A stretch of 64,000 nucleotides of DNA from JBFGCT01 sp963825565 (GCA_963825565.1 CAWGTW010000013.1:192021-256020), one strand, 5' to 3'; positions 7,457 to 16,485 are shown, numbered from the stretch's first letter. The notes: generated from the letters alone by a model not told the origin. Numbers and translations: made by a program.

Positions 7457-9937
7457 ATGACCGAGTCGGCCGGATCGGTCCCAACCTCCGCTCACGGCAA
7501 CGCCACCGAGGTGGTCGCAACGATGGCCGGCAGGCTCCGACGTGGTCTGCGCTTGTTCGCCAGCGCCGTCGATCAGCCCCGGGCGCGTCGCTCCACCGAC
7601 GTGATCCTGCTCACGATCTCGTGCGTCGGCATGGTGCTCGTCGGGCTCGCCGCTCGTCCCGAACCAGGCATCTCGAGGGCGATCACCAGATTCCTCGCCG
7701 CGCTCCCTAATGCGCTGACGGGCATGTGGCAGCTCTTCGCAGACCTGCCGACACTCTGGGCCCTGGTCGTGCTCGTCGCCGCGTTCACACGCGGCAGGTC
7801 GAAGGTCGGGCGAGACATGATCCTCGCCATCCTCGCCAGCATCGTCCTCTGGCTGCTCCTCGGTCGCCTGGTGACCGGAGCATGGCCCGAGATGAGGACA
7901 CTCTTCGGAGACGTCCAACCTCCTCCGGTGTTCCCTCCGGCCAGACTCGGCATCCCCGCGGCGCTGCTCATCACGGCGTCACCTCATCTCGTCCGACCGG
8001 CGCGGCGTCTCGGCTACACGATCATCGCGCTCGGTTCGATCGCTCCCGTCGCACTCGGGGCGAGCTCAACGTTGGGCGTGATGGCAGCGCTGCTGTCGGC
8101 TGCAGGCGCCGCCTCGGTCGTCCACCTGATCGTCGGGTCGAGCGCCGGCCGACCGAGCCTCGACGACGTCCGCTTCGCGCTGGCCGACCTGAAGGTCGAC
8201 ATCAACGAACTGGGGGCAGCCGACCGTCAGGACGCAGGCCTCTTCGCGGTCACCGCTCGAGGGGCCGACGGCGGCGAGCTGCTCGTGAAGCTGTACGGAC
8301 GTGATGCCCACGACGCCGCGCTGGTGTCGACCGTGTGGCGGACGATCTGGCTGCGCCAACCCGGCTCGCCCGTCGGATTCGGCCGCCTCCGCCAGGTCGA
8401 GCACGAAGCACTGCTGACGCTCCTCGCAGCGCAGGCCGGCATCGCGACCGATTCGGTCGTGACCGCGGGCGTCACCGCCGGCGACGACGCCGTGCTCGTG
8501 CTGCGTCGCAGCGGCAAGCCACTCATCGAGCCTGGCCGCTCCGACGACACCGGCGACGCCCCGAATCGGATCTTCACCGGCGCCGATGCGCGCCCGCGGC
8601 TGCGAGAGCTCTGGCAGCTCCTCGGCACACTGCACGACAACGGGATCACACATGGCCAGCTCGACGCGGGCCACCTCCTCGTCGAAGACGGCCGCATCGG
8701 GCTCGTTGACTTCCGGGGCGCGGCGGTGGCGCCTACCCCCGCCCAAGTGCACAGTGACGATGCGCAGCTCTTCATCACCTCGATCGGACTCGTCGGACGG
8801 GAGATCGCCCTCGAAGGCCTGCTCGAGCACCGATCCGTCGAAGAGATCGAGGGGCTGCTCCCGTACCTCCAACCAACGGCGCTGACCGCCGACCAGCGGC
8901 GCATGATGAAGCTCCTCGACATCGACCTCGACGCACTGCGGGCCGACGTGGCGGAGGCATCGGGCGTCGAAGCTCCCCCGCTGATCCGAATGCGCCGATT
9001 CACCATCGGATCGGTCATGCGAGTGGCCCTGCCAGCGCTCGCGATCGTGATGCTGCTGTCGGCATTCGCCGGTTTCGATCTCGACGAATTCCTCGACCTG
9101 CTGCAGGACGCGGCGTGGTGGCTGGTCGTCATCGGCTTCGTCGTGGCGCAACTCCCCCGAATCGCCCAGGCCGTGTCGACGCTGGGGGCGGCGCCGGTTC
9201 CGTTACCCCTCGGTCCTGTCTACGCGCTCCAGCTCGGCATCTCGTACGTCAACCTCGCGATTCCGACGGCGGCAGCGCGGATCGCAGTCAATGTGCGCTT
9301 TTTCCAACGCCAAGGGCTGCCCCCGGGCACAGCTGTCGCGACCGGCGCACTCGACGGCGTGAGCGGCTTCATCGTGCAGACGGCGCTGTTGGGACTGCTG
9401 CTGCTGTGCAGCGGGTTGTCGCTCGATGTCGACATTGGTGGTCCAGCCTCTGCAGCCGCGCGAGTCGCCTGGACGCTGGCGGTGGCGTTCGCGGTCGCAG
9501 TGCTGGTGATCCTGGTCATCCCGCGCCTGCGCCACTACGTGCTCGGCGGGGTTCGCAGGACCGTTCGCGAGGCCGTGACCGTACTGCGCGGCCTGCGATC
9601 GACGCGACGGCTGGCGATGCTGTTCGGTGGCAACCTCGCCGCCGAATTGCTGTTCGCACTCGCACTCGGCGTCTTCGTGCAGGCGTTCGGCTCTTCCCTG
9701 CCCCTGCACGAGCTGTTGTTCGTCAACATGGCAGTCTCGCTGCTCGCCGGCCTCCTCCCGGTCCCCGGCGGCGTCGGCGTCACCGAAGGAGGGCTGATCT
9801 TTGGTCTGACCTCCTTCGGCGTTCCCGAAGAGGCCGCGTTCGCCGCCGTGTTGCTGCATCGCATCGCGACCTTCTACATCCCGCCGATCTGGGGGTTCTT
9901 CTCGCTGAGATGGCTGGAACGGAACCGCTACCTCTGA
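7457..9937 (+). CDS. Membrane protein with kinase-like domain and C-terminal lysyl-PG-synthase-type flippase region
   Basis: An 826-residue fusion. Residues about 35-225 carry five to six hydrophobic helices. Residues about 250-500 are a soluble domain with kinase-like features (L-L-V-K-L-Y-G-R as a candidate Lys strand; H-G-Q-L-D-A-G-H-L-L in place of a catalytic loop; L-V-D-F-R-G in place of D-F-G). Residues about 510-820 contain eight or so helices of the LPG_synthase_TM/UPF0104 family, with P-V-P-G-G-V-G-V-T-E-G near the end. Such C-terminal regions translocate lipids across the cytoplasmic membrane. The central domain has D in H-G-Q-L-D and in V-D-F, so nucleotide or phospholipid-sugar binding is possible but unproven. 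The gene is isolated. Confidence 0.8.
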   Translation: MTESAGSVPTSAHGNATEVVATMAGRLRRGLRLFASAVDQPRARRSTDVILLTISCVGMVLVGLAARPEPGISRAITRFLAALPNALTGMWQLFADLPTLWALVVLVAAFTRGRSKVGRDMILAILASIVLWLLLGRLVTGAWPEMRTLFGDVQPPPVFPPARLGIPAALLITASPHLVRPARRLGYTIIALGSIAPVALGASSTLGVMAALLSAAGAASVVHLIVGSSAGRPSLDDVRFALADLKVDINELGAADRQDAGLFAVTARGADGGELLVKLYGRDAHDAALVSTVWRTIWLRQPGSPVGFGRLRQVEHEALLTLLAAQAGIATDSVVTAGVTAGDDAVLVLRRSGKPLIEPGRSDDTGDAPNRIFTGADARPRLRELWQLLGTLHDNGITHGQLDAGHLLVEDGRIGLVDFRGAAVAPTPAQVHSDDAQLFITSIGLVGREIALEGLLEHRSVEEIEGLLPYLQPTALTADQRRMMKLLDIDLDALRADVAEASGVEAPPLIRMRRFTIGSVMRVALPALAIVMLLSAFAGFDLDEFLDLLQDAAWWLVVIGFVVAQLPRIAQAVSTLGAAPVPLPLGPVYALQLGISYVNLAIPTAAARIAVNVRFFQRQGLPPGTAVATGALDGVSGFIVQTALLGLLLLCSGLSLDVDIGGPASAAARVAWTLAVAFAVAVLVILVIPRLRHYVLGGVRRTVREAVTVLRGLRSTRRLAMLFGGNLAAELLFALALGVFVQAFGSSLPLHELLFVNMAVSLLAGLLPVPGGVGVTEGGLIFGLTSFGVPEEAAFAAVLLHRIATFYIPPIWGFFSLRWLERNRYL

Positions 9938-10209
9938 TGGTCCGCCTTCGAGAGATGGCTTGCCTGAAGCCCCGACCCGTCGCTCATGCGCCGCTCCGAC
10001 TCGATCCGGCGCGTAGCGACCTGACGCGCCTCGCGGGCGTAGCCGTCATCCACGTCGGATGAAGACGTTCGTGGCGGACGCGAATTCGTACGACAGCCGT
10101 GCGATACGCAGCGAGGAGAGTTGGGTCAACAGCGACCGCGTGGGATCGCCCGTCATCCGATCATGGGCAGCGCGTGAAGCACCCCACGGTGGCCGTCGTC
10201 ATCGTGGCC

Positions 10210-11055
10210 TCAGGTCTCGTCGATGATTCGGAAGCTGACCGTCGGATCGACCACGATCCGGAACCGACCACGCCCGGTGCGCTCGATGCGAATGTGCACC
10301 GGGTGCTCGTCGAGTCGGCGGCGGAGCAGCATCAGGCGGCTTTCCAGGTTGTCTTTGAACCCGGGAAGCTGCAGCGACGAATCGAGGCGAAGCTCCCGGT
10401 TGGTGAACTCGCTCCGGCCGGTCTCGAGGTGATCGCCGACCAGACGTCGGAAGATGCGTCCCGCGACCCCCTTGATGAGGTACTCGTCGTCGACGAAGAC
10501 GCTGCCGTCGACCTCGAAGAATCGGACCGCCACGCCGATGCCGTCCCGCGGCGTGGCCGCCGGCGCCGACGCGGCCGGGGGCACAGCCGGATCGGCGAGC
10601 GAGTCGACATGGGGACTCCATGCGAGCGCGGGACCGAGCATCGCTGCGACCACCGACATCGCCCGCTCGTCGGCGGCCGTGAACGCCATCGGCTGGTCGC
10701 TCTCGGCGACGATCAACGCAACGAGTTCGCCGAACGCGAGCACCGGAACCACGAGTTGGCTGTCGACGGCGTCGAGCGTCGGCAGTGCAAGCGAATTGCC
10801 GGGGCCGATCGGACCGGATGTGGTCGAGGCGTGCACCGAAAGCGAGTACTTGCGCAGGCTCTTCAGTCCGCCGATCCGTTCGTTCTCGCAACGCTCGGCG
10901 ATCAGCCCGAGGTGGCCGTCGCCGAGGCGCAGCTCTGACCCGATGCGTTCCTCCGGGTAGCCGACGGCAGCGACGGTGCTGAGCACCCCGGCCTCCGCGT
11001 CGGCGAGGAGCAGCGACACGTGGTCGAAGCCGAGCAACGTGTCGAGTCCCCGCAT
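10210..11055 (-). CDS. GAF-domain protein with C-terminal winged-helix-like domain
   Basis: A 281-residue protein. Residues about 1-145 form a GAF domain (L-L-G-F-D-H-V-S-L-L-L-A-D at the start, V-V-P-V-L-A-F-G-E-L-V-A-L-I-V in the core). After a Pro/Ala-rich linker (about 148-170), residues 175-281 resemble a DNA-binding or effector domain with repeated R-R-L/L-R-R-R segments. It is the last gene of a three-gene operon: 25 bases separate it from the flavin-barrel gene upstream. The same frame stays open upstream of the ATG and reads like GAF sequence, so either an internal start is used or a one-base shift has separated a former fusion. A sensor role is inferred. Confidence 0.65.
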   Translation of the reverse strand: MRGLDTLLGFDHVSLLLADAEAGVLSTVAAVGYPEERIGSELRLGDGHLGLIAERCENERIGGLKSLRKYSLSVHASTTSGPIGPGNSLALPTLDAVDSQLVVPVLAFGELVALIVAESDQPMAFTAADERAMSVVAAMLGPALAWSPHVDSLADPAVPPAASAPAATPRDGIGVAVRFFEVDGSVFVDDEYLIKGVAGRIFRRLVGDHLETGRSEFTNRELRLDSSLQLPGFKDNLESRLMLLRRRLDEHPVHIRIERTGRGRFRIVVDPTVSFRIIDET

Positions 11056-11080
11056 GACGACGTCGATGAGGTCGTCGACG

Positions 11081-11584
11081 TCACTCGCGAGCGATCCGCC
11101 GACCGAGCTCGTCGAGCCGGTCGAGACGAACCGACGCGTCGGGCGCAGGATCGACGGTGAGCGCGTCGTTGCAGCGCTCGATGTCGAGGACGCGGTAGAT
11201 GTCGGCCACGCGGAGATGCAGCAGGTCGGCCTGGCCGGTCAACTCGGAGAGCAGCTCGACGTCCATCCTGAGTCGTTCGAAGACCGGTCCTCGCCGTTCG
11301 GTGCGCTCGTATCGGAGCGAGAGCCGGAACTCGTCGTGGGTGGTCGGATCGACCAGCAACACACTTGCGAACGGGTTCTCGGCGAGGTTGCGGGCGGTCT
11401 TCGACAAGAAGTGGTTGGACAGCGCGATCCGTTCGTCGTCGACGAAGTGCGCCCGCGAGAAGTAGATCACGTTCGGCACACCGTCAGCTGATGCCGTGCA
11501 CAGCACCGACGGGATCGCCCCACCGAAGCAGTTGACCAGATCGCGCAGCGGCACCATTGCCGAGTTGCCCTGACCCGTCGTCAT
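11081..11584 (-). CDS. Pyridoxamine 5'-phosphate oxidase-like flavin-barrel protein
   Basis: 167 residues from the ATG at 11584, which overlaps the stop of the upstream gene by 4 bases (ATGA). The sequence is typical of the split-barrel FMN-binding fold: G-A-I-P-S-V-L-C-T-A-S-A-D-G-V-P-N-V-I at residues about 20-40, then N-P-F-A-S-V-L-L-V-D-P and D-E-F-R-L-S-L-R-Y. Family members bind FMN, F420 or heme; which one cannot be told. Together with the paralogous barrel gene upstream and the GAF protein downstream, it could form a redox-sensing unit. Confidence 0.75.
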   Translation of the reverse strand: MTTGQGNSAMVPLRDLVNCFGGAIPSVLCTASADGVPNVIYFSRAHFVDDERIALSNHFLSKTARNLAENPFASVLLVDPTTHDEFRLSLRYERTERRGPVFERLRMDVELLSELTGQADLLHLRVADIYRVLDIERCNDALTVDPAPDASVRLDRLDELGRRIARE

Positions 11585-12039
11585 GCGATGACCCCGATCG
11601 ACGATCCGGCGTTCGGTCCGGGCGACTGCTCGAAGACCTCGCTGACGATCATCTCCACGGTGTGGTACCGGGCGGGCAGCAGCCGTCGAAGCAGTTCGAT
11701 CGGGTTCCCGTCGATCTCGTGGACGACCTCGAAGAACACTGCCGTCTGCGACGCGGCGAGTTCCTCGTCCTCTGGTGTCGCGGGGTGAACGGCTCGGGCG
11801 GTCCCCTTCACCTGATGAGATCGGAACGTCCGGACCTCCGAGCTGGTCACCGCGATCGGCCGCCCTGGCAGATGGTCGACGAGCGCCTCGTCCAAACCCA
11901 TCACGACACGCAACTCGTTGTCGGCAGCGACATCGAGCCCCCACGCCCGCAACGCCAGCGGCCGCCCGTCGAGGCCCACGACCCCGACGACGATGCCCGA
12001 ACCGAGCGGAATACCGCTGAACAAGGTTTCCCGCAGCAC
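11581..12039 (-). CDS. Small flavin-barrel-like protein, first gene of the barrel/GAF operon
   Basis: About 152 residues from a GTG at 12039 preceded by GGGAGA; an in-frame ATG at 12120 would add a charged, non-conserved tail. The pattern G-S-G-I-V-V-G-V-V-G-L-D-G-R-P-L-A-L-R-A-W is barrel-like and resembles pyridoxamine-phosphate-oxidase-type proteins, although key cofactor residues are not obvious. Its stop overlaps the start of the next barrel gene. It diverges from the hemerythrin-like gene at 12215, so the ~175 bases between them hold both promoters. Confidence 0.55.
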   Translation of the reverse strand: MLRETLFSGIPLGSGIVVGVVGLDGRPLALRAWGLDVAADNELRVVMGLDEALVDHLPGRPIAVTSSEVRTFRSHQVKGTARAVHPATPEDEELAASQTAVFFEVVHEIDGNPIELLRRLLPARYHTVEMIVSEVFEQSPGPNAGSSIGVIA

Positions 12040-12214
12040 GCAGGTTCTCCCACGCTTTCGGCGGTCACCCGCCCCGGTTTCAGATGTCGTGAGGATCCGT
12101 GAGGGATCTCTGCCGGACACATTACCGGCATTGAGGAACGCCGCCCGCCGCCGACGTCGATGATCGGATCAACGACCGCAGAGGTCCTGCGGGCACCGAA
12201 CAACGGAGACACCG

Positions 12215-12973
12215 ATGACCAGTTTCACCATCCACCCCGCTCCCCACTACGACACCGCCGCCGACGTCGCACAGGTGTCGGCACGGCTGGCCGGCTTCCG
12301 CTGGTCGCCGGTCGACGTGTACCGCGACATCCACAAGGGACTGCGCGCCGAACTGTTCGCGCTCGTCGGCCGCAGCGGTTCCCTCGACCTCGTCGGCGCC
12401 GCTGAGCGTCACGACCTCGGGCGTCACGTCCACTCGACGATCGCACTGCTCGAGAGCCACGCCCACCACGAGGACGACGCGATTCACCCCGTCCTCATCG
12501 AAGCGCACCCCGGGCTGGTGGAACGACTCGACGGCGACCATGCACGCTTCGATCGTCACCTCGCTGCGGTCGCCGAGATCGCGGACGACATCCTCAGCGC
12601 TCCGGTCGGGCGCCCGACTCGCCAGGCGTTCTACCTCGAGCTCTCCGCGTTCACCGCGGCGTATCTCGAGCACATCGACTTCGAGGAGCGGACCGTGATG
12701 CCGGCACTCGAGGACACGATCGGGCCGGCCGGCGTCGAAGCCGTACTGGGTCAGATCATCGGCTCGATCCCGCCGGACATGATGACCGCAAGCCTCACCG
12801 TGATGCTCCCCACGCTCGACCTCGACGACCGCACCGACCTGCTCGGCGGGATGCAGGCGGCCGCACCACCGGAGGTGTTCGACCACTTCGTGAGCCTCGC
12901 CCGTTCCGTGCTGCACCGCGCCGACTTCGAACGACTTGCCGACCGGCTCCAGCTCGACGGGGCGTTGCGCTGA
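12215..12973 (+). CDS. Hemerythrin HHE-type cation-binding protein
   Basis: 252 residues, almost all helical. Histidine/glutamate pairs on helices, namely D-I-H-K near residue 30, L-E-S-H-A-H-H-E-D-D near 85, G-D-H-A-R-F near 108 and L-E-H-I-D-F-E-E near 150, give the H...HxxxE...H...HxxxD/E pattern of hemerythrin-like proteins that bind a non-heme di-iron centre. The C-terminal ~90 residues are an additional helical region. Possible roles are O2 or NO sensing or iron handling. It is transcribed away from the flavin-barrel/GAF operon, which would fit a redox theme. The ATG at 12215 directly precedes the conserved part. Confidence 0.8.
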   Translation: MTSFTIHPAPHYDTAADVAQVSARLAGFRWSPVDVYRDIHKGLRAELFALVGRSGSLDLVGAAERHDLGRHVHSTIALLESHAHHEDDAIHPVLIEAHPGLVERLDGDHARFDRHLAAVAEIADDILSAPVGRPTRQAFYLELSAFTAAYLEHIDFEERTVMPALEDTIGPAGVEAVLGQIIGSIPPDMMTASLTVMLPTLDLDDRTDLLGGMQAAAPPEVFDHFVSLARSVLHRADFERLADRLQLDGALR

Positions 12974-13306
12974 CGTCGACAGTACCTGCCATCGCCGACT
13001 CGTCTGTCGGTGCTCGGGACGGCAGTTGTTCGGAACGCCGAGCGTGGTGTTCTCGAGCCATTTCTCCGCGATGCCGTCCGGCGTGATCTTCCGATTCGCG
13101 GCGAGCGGGACGTCGCCCTCGGTCCCCGAGAACGATTCGGTCACCGGACCGTCATCGCGTTCGCCGAGGTCGAGATCGTGTGGGCGTTCGGCACCGGCGT
13201 CGGGAGATGCTCGGGTCGTGCCCGGCGAGCGTGCTTGTCGTATTGACAGCGGTTCTGCTGACGACGCCCATGACGCAACCGACCTCGAGTTCATCAACCG
13301 CCCAGC

Positions 13307-13326
13307 ACGTCAACATATGTTGACGT
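13307..13326. promoter_or_regulatory. 20-base perfect palindrome, possible operator
   Basis: The sequence ACGTCAACATATGTTGACGT is a perfect inverted repeat with an AT-rich centre in an otherwise GC-rich gene-poor region. It looks like a binding site for a dimeric helix-turn-helix regulator. No gene starts within 300 bases, so the controlled gene is unknown. Confidence 0.4.
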
Positions 13327-13637
13327 TGGGTGGTTCGCACCAGCAGGCATACAACTCGATATGGGCGCGTTCGACGGCGAACGGGCGGTGAACAAGGCCG
13401 GCGTTGCCGGGTGGCTCCAGGCCGGGCATGCATCATGGTCGTGAGGGACGAGGTGCCCAACGCATCGATCGAAGCTGGATTCTTCTGGAACCCCACAAGA
13501 AGTCGATCGACCTTCGACCGCTCTGCCGAACAGGTACTCGCAGGTCGTGATCGACATCACCGCGGAACCGGGACCGCGATGACGCACGGGCGGAAGTATG
13601 GAGCCACGCCTGGCCGCAGCAGGCCCCTGCTGACCGT

Positions 13638-13662
13638 TGCGTGAGGAACGGCTGAGGCACGC
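13638..13662 (+). repeat. Degenerate arm-type repeat (GTGAGGAAC / CTGAGGCAC pair)
   Basis: Two tandem near-copies of the TGAGGCACG motif, one with a base change, in the same spacing as the intact pairs at about 17738, 39082 and 54661. The surrounding bases (C-T-G-A-C-C-G-T-T-G-C-G-T-G) also resemble the other copies. It lies 60 bases upstream of VapB. Confidence 0.5.
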
Positions 13663-13722
13663 GCCCATCGACGTCCTCCGCCGACTTCTCAGGCGACAGC
13701 CGGGAAGGTTATACTCATTGGT

Positions 13723-13956
13723 ATGACTCACCGAGTTGGACCGAAAGGTCAGGTCGTCATCCCGAAGGAGCTGCGCGACGAGCTGGGCATCCATCCGGGT
13801 GACGAAGTCAGCTTCTGGCTCGACGACGATCACGTCGCCGTGCGCCCCACGAGCCGTCGTCGGCCGCTGAAGGGACGATTCGCGGGCTCTGATCTCGTCG
13901 CCGAGTTGACGCGCGAGCGAGCCCAAGATCGACGACGCGAGGACGACGAGGCGTGA
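13723..13956 (+). CDS. vapB: AbrB/MazE-type antitoxin
   Basis: 77 residues with the swapped-hairpin AbrB/SpoVT fold at the N-terminus: R-V-G-P-K-G-Q-V-V-I-P-K-E-L-R-D-E-L-G-I-H-P-G-D-E-V. The charged C-terminal tail (about residues 45-77) is the usual toxin-binding segment. The ATG overlaps a locally AT-rich stretch that may be the promoter, which such antitoxins typically autoregulate with their toxin. Its stop overlaps the GTG start of the PIN-domain toxin by four bases (GTGA), giving a classic antitoxin-toxin operon. Confidence 0.88.
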   Translation: MTHRVGPKGQVVIPKELRDELGIHPGDEVSFWLDDDHVAVRPTSRRRPLKGRFAGSDLVAELTRERAQDRRREDDEA

Positions 13957-14345
13957 CGATCGTTCTCGACTCCTGGGCCGTGCTGCGCTACCTGGATGGT
14001 GCCGAGCCGGCGGCGACGCTCGTCGAGAACCTGCTCGCCGAGCAGCGTCCGCTCATGTCGTGGATCAACCTCGGCGAGGTCTACTACGTGCTTCGGCGTG
14101 CTCATGGCGAAGGCCCTGCCAACGAGACGATCCGAGACCTTCGTGATGTCGTCGACACCCAACTGCCAGACGCGCCCCTCGTGCTCGACGCGGCGCGGGT
14201 CAAGGCGGATCACCCGATGGCGTACGCCGATGCGTTCGGCGCTGCGCTTGCGGTCGCCGAAGGCGCTGAGCTCTGGACCGGCGACCCCGAGCTGCTCGTG
14301 GACGGAGCGATGTGGCGCTGGCGCGACCTCCGCACGCCAAGCTGA
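13953..14345 (+). CDS. vapC: PIN-domain ribonuclease toxin
   Basis: 130 residues starting at GTG. Acidic residues expected for the PIN active site are present: D in I-V-L-D-S-W-A-V near residue 6, E in N-L-G-E-V-Y-Y near 42, and the D pair in A-D-H-P-M-A-Y-A-D-A-F-G near 92. G-D-P-E-L near the C-terminus is also typical. Family members cleave specific RNAs, often tRNA or rRNA, when released from the antitoxin. The gene is translationally coupled to vapB. The module sits beside an arm-type repeat, suggesting carriage on a mobile element. Confidence 0.88.
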   Translation: MTIVLDSWAVLRYLDGAEPAATLVENLLAEQRPLMSWINLGEVYYVLRRAHGEGPANETIRDLRDVVDTQLPDAPLVLDAARVKADHPMAYADAFGAALAVAEGAELWTGDPELLVDGAMWRWRDLRTPS

Positions 14346-14830
14346 CCGTCTTCCGTGCAAACCTCGTCCAGCCACGTTCCTGTGACCATGAGCGCCAGGC
14401 CGCTTTCACAATCGTCCGAGTGTCCCCTGAACGGGGGTCCTGACCGTTTCCGACGATTGTCGATGCAGGTCGGGTCGTCGGCGAAGGTGATGAGATCCGC
14501 GCATGCGGAGGCCTGCCTGGCGGTCAACCGTCGATCCACCTCGTCTCTCTGCCACAGGCTGATCGTCCCGTCTCAGCCGAGACTGCACGCGTCAGTCACA
14601 TACGCGGCGTTGGGGCTCGTCGCCGGGGAACCTCGGGGTTCCCTCGCTCCAGTCGCACGAGCACTACCTCCCGCTGGCCGTCGGGTCGTTCACCCACCAT
14701 CGTGCGGTGCCGTCGGACCGCCGCGGCTTCTCACATATCATGCGAAGTGCGGCGCTCGTCGAGCGAATCGGTCTGACCATGGCGTGCGACCCCGGACCGC
14801 CGTTCGGGACAGCCCGACTGCCGGGCACGA
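14346..14830 (+). other. No recognised gene; short shared motif
   Basis: About 485 bases between VapC and the DUF1214-like remnant. Reading frames lack family signatures. A 15-base string, CACATATCATGCGAA at 14732-14746, recurs identically at 58452-58466, where it also lies in gene-poor DNA. Confidence 0.4.
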
Positions 14831-15121
14831 TTGGGAGTGATGTCGTGCAGAGGCTGCACCTCACTGACATTCGGCCCTGGCTCCGAACGCACCGTGCTGT
14901 CTGAATGGACCCTGCATGGTGCCAAAGGATGCACGGCTGTTCCCAACCCCGATGGCACGTACACGTTCGTCTTCGCAACTCGTTGCGATCCGGAACACGT
15001 CAACTGCATCGAAGTCCCAACCGGTCCGTTCGATCTCGCCGCGCGCCGTTACCTGCCTCGCCGCGACATCCTGAGCGGCGACTGGACGATCGCCCGCCCG
15101 GTGCGAACTGACACGAACTGA
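14831..15121 (+). pseudogene. Remnant of a DUF1214-type protein
   Basis: A 96-codon frame. Its second half reads P-N-P-D-G-T-Y-T-F-V-F-A-T-R, then G-P-F-D-L-A-A-R-R-Y-L-P-R and I-L-S-G-D-W-T, which parallels the end of DUF1214 domains (compare the endings of the proteins at 3451-4785 and 15136-16485). The beginning shows no similarity, and the full family length is about 330-470 residues, so this is likely the stump of a former gene. It ends 14 bases before the intact DUF1254 gene. A short standalone DUF1214-like protein cannot be excluded. Confidence 0.5.
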
Positions 15122-15135
15122 GAGGAAACATCGCC

Positions 15136-16485
15136 ATGGAGCAACCCGGCTCCGAGACCTCATCACTTGACCCGGCCACGGCGCGAGCGCTCGCGCAGGA
15201 TGCGTTCATCTTCGGAGCACCACTGGTGCTGGTGTCGCTTCAGGCCGACTATCTGTCGGCCGTGACCGAGCCGGTCGGTCTTCGCGCACCTGTCGGTCGG
15301 TTTGCGCATGCTCGGGCATTCGTCGATGCGTCGAATCGGTCGGTCGTCGGCTTCAACGTCGACAACCTGTATTCGTTCGCGGTGCTCGATCTCGGCGACG
15401 AACCGACGGTGATGTCGGTGCCGGACATGGGTGAGCGGTACTGGATCATGCAGGTCATCGATGCCTGGAACGGCATTCCCGGCGCTCCGGGTTCTCGCAC
15501 GCGTGGCGGCCAGCGTGGCGACTTCCTGATCGCAGGGCCGACGTGGGACGGCGACGTCCCCGACGGGATGGAACTGATCGCGTGTCCGACACGGATCGCG
15601 ATGATCGGTGGACGAACCTATTGCACCGGCCCCGACGACTACGCGACCGTGAACGAGTTGCAGGACCAGTACCGGCTGTGTCCGCTGTCGAAGTGGGGAA
15701 CCGGTTACGAGCCGCCGGCGCACACGCCCGTCAAGGAGGGAGTGGACGCCGACACACTCGTCAACGCGCAGTTCCTCGGGCTCGGCGCCCAAGCGTTCTT
15801 CCAGCGGCTCAACGCGCTGCTGGTCGACAACCCCGCCTACCCCGCCGACGCCGACGCGCTCGCCGCGCTCGAACCACTCGGGATCGGAGCCGGGCAACCG
15901 TTCGACCTGGCCCAGTGGCCACCCGATGCCGCCGAAGCGATCACGGCCGGGCACCACGACGGCGTCCAACAGATGATGGCGACCGCGCAACAGCTCGGCG
16001 AGATGGTGAACGGCTGGTCGCTCGCCTACGACATGGGCCGCTACGCCACACACCCGGTCAGGGCCGCATGGTCGCTGGTCGGTGTCGGCGGCAACCTCGT
16101 CGAGGACGCGTTCTACCCCACGACCGTGGTCGACGGCGACGGCAACACACTGACAGGGTCCCAGCACTACACACTCACCTTTCCCGCGGACGAGATCCCA
16201 CCCGCGCACGCCTTCTGGTCGCTCACCATGTACGACGCCGAGTCCTATCTCGTCGCGAACGAACTCGACCGGTACGCGCTCGGCGACCGCGACGAACTCG
16301 TGCACGGTGCGGACGGATCGGTCACGATCTACCTCCAGCAGGAGCGGCCCGCCCCCGACGAAGAACCCAACTGGCTACCCGCACCAGAAGGACCGTTCCG
16401 ACTCGCGCTCCGCCTCTACGTACCCGACCAAACGGTCCTCGACCACATCTGGGTGCCGCCACCCGTTCGTAAACGATCCACCTAG
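15136..16485 (+). CDS. DUF1254/DUF1214 domain protein (second copy)
   Basis: 449 residues from an ATG preceded by GAGAGGAA. DUF1254 features: D-A-F-I-F-G-A-P-L-V near residue 20, F-N-V-D-N-L-Y-S-F near 75, R-Y-W-I-M-Q-V near 98. DUF1214 features at about residues 330-440: A-F-W-S-L-T-M-Y-D, R-Y-A-L-G-D-R-D and N-W-L-P-A-P-E-G-P-F, ending W-V-P-P-P-V. No signal peptide is seen. Two such genes plus a remnant lie within 12 kb, arguing for a locally expanded family. Function is unknown. Confidence 0.85.
   Translation: MEQPGSETSSLDPATARALAQDAFIFGAPLVLVSLQADYLSAVTEPVGLRAPVGRFAHARAFVDASNRSVVGFNVDNLYSFAVLDLGDEPTVMSVPDMGERYWIMQVIDAWNGIPGAPGSRTRGGQRGDFLIAGPTWDGDVPDGMELIACPTRIAMIGGRTYCTGPDDYATVNELQDQYRLCPLSKWGTGYEPPAHTPVKEGVDADTLVNAQFLGLGAQAFFQRLNALLVDNPAYPADADALAALEPLGIGAGQPFDLAQWPPDAAEAITAGHHDGVQQMMATAQQLGEMVNGWSLAYDMGRYATHPVRAAWSLVGVGGNLVEDAFYPTTVVDGDGNTLTGSQHYTLTFPADEIPPAHAFWSLTMYDAESYLVANELDRYALGDRDELVHGADGSVTIYLQQERPAPDEEPNWLPAPEGPFRLALRLYVPDQTVLDHIWVPPPVRKRST

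Larger units (their letters stand above)
12974..13722 (+). other. Gene-poor 750-base stretch
   Basis: No convincing gene is seen on either strand; reading frames here are Arg/Ser-rich with atypical codon use. It contains a 20-base perfect palindrome (13307-13326) and a partial copy of the arm-type repeat (13638-13662). The sequence just before 13723 (a GTTATACTCATTGG-like AT-rich patch around 13706-13722) is a plausible promoter for the VapB gene. Confidence 0.5.

Noticed and set aside
13433..13660. Minus-strand frame ending in P-Q-P-F-L-T-Q, resembling frames at 39.1 and 54.7 kb
   Set aside because: The similarity comes from the arm-type repeat DNA itself, not from a conserved protein; the surrounding sequences do not align as protein.
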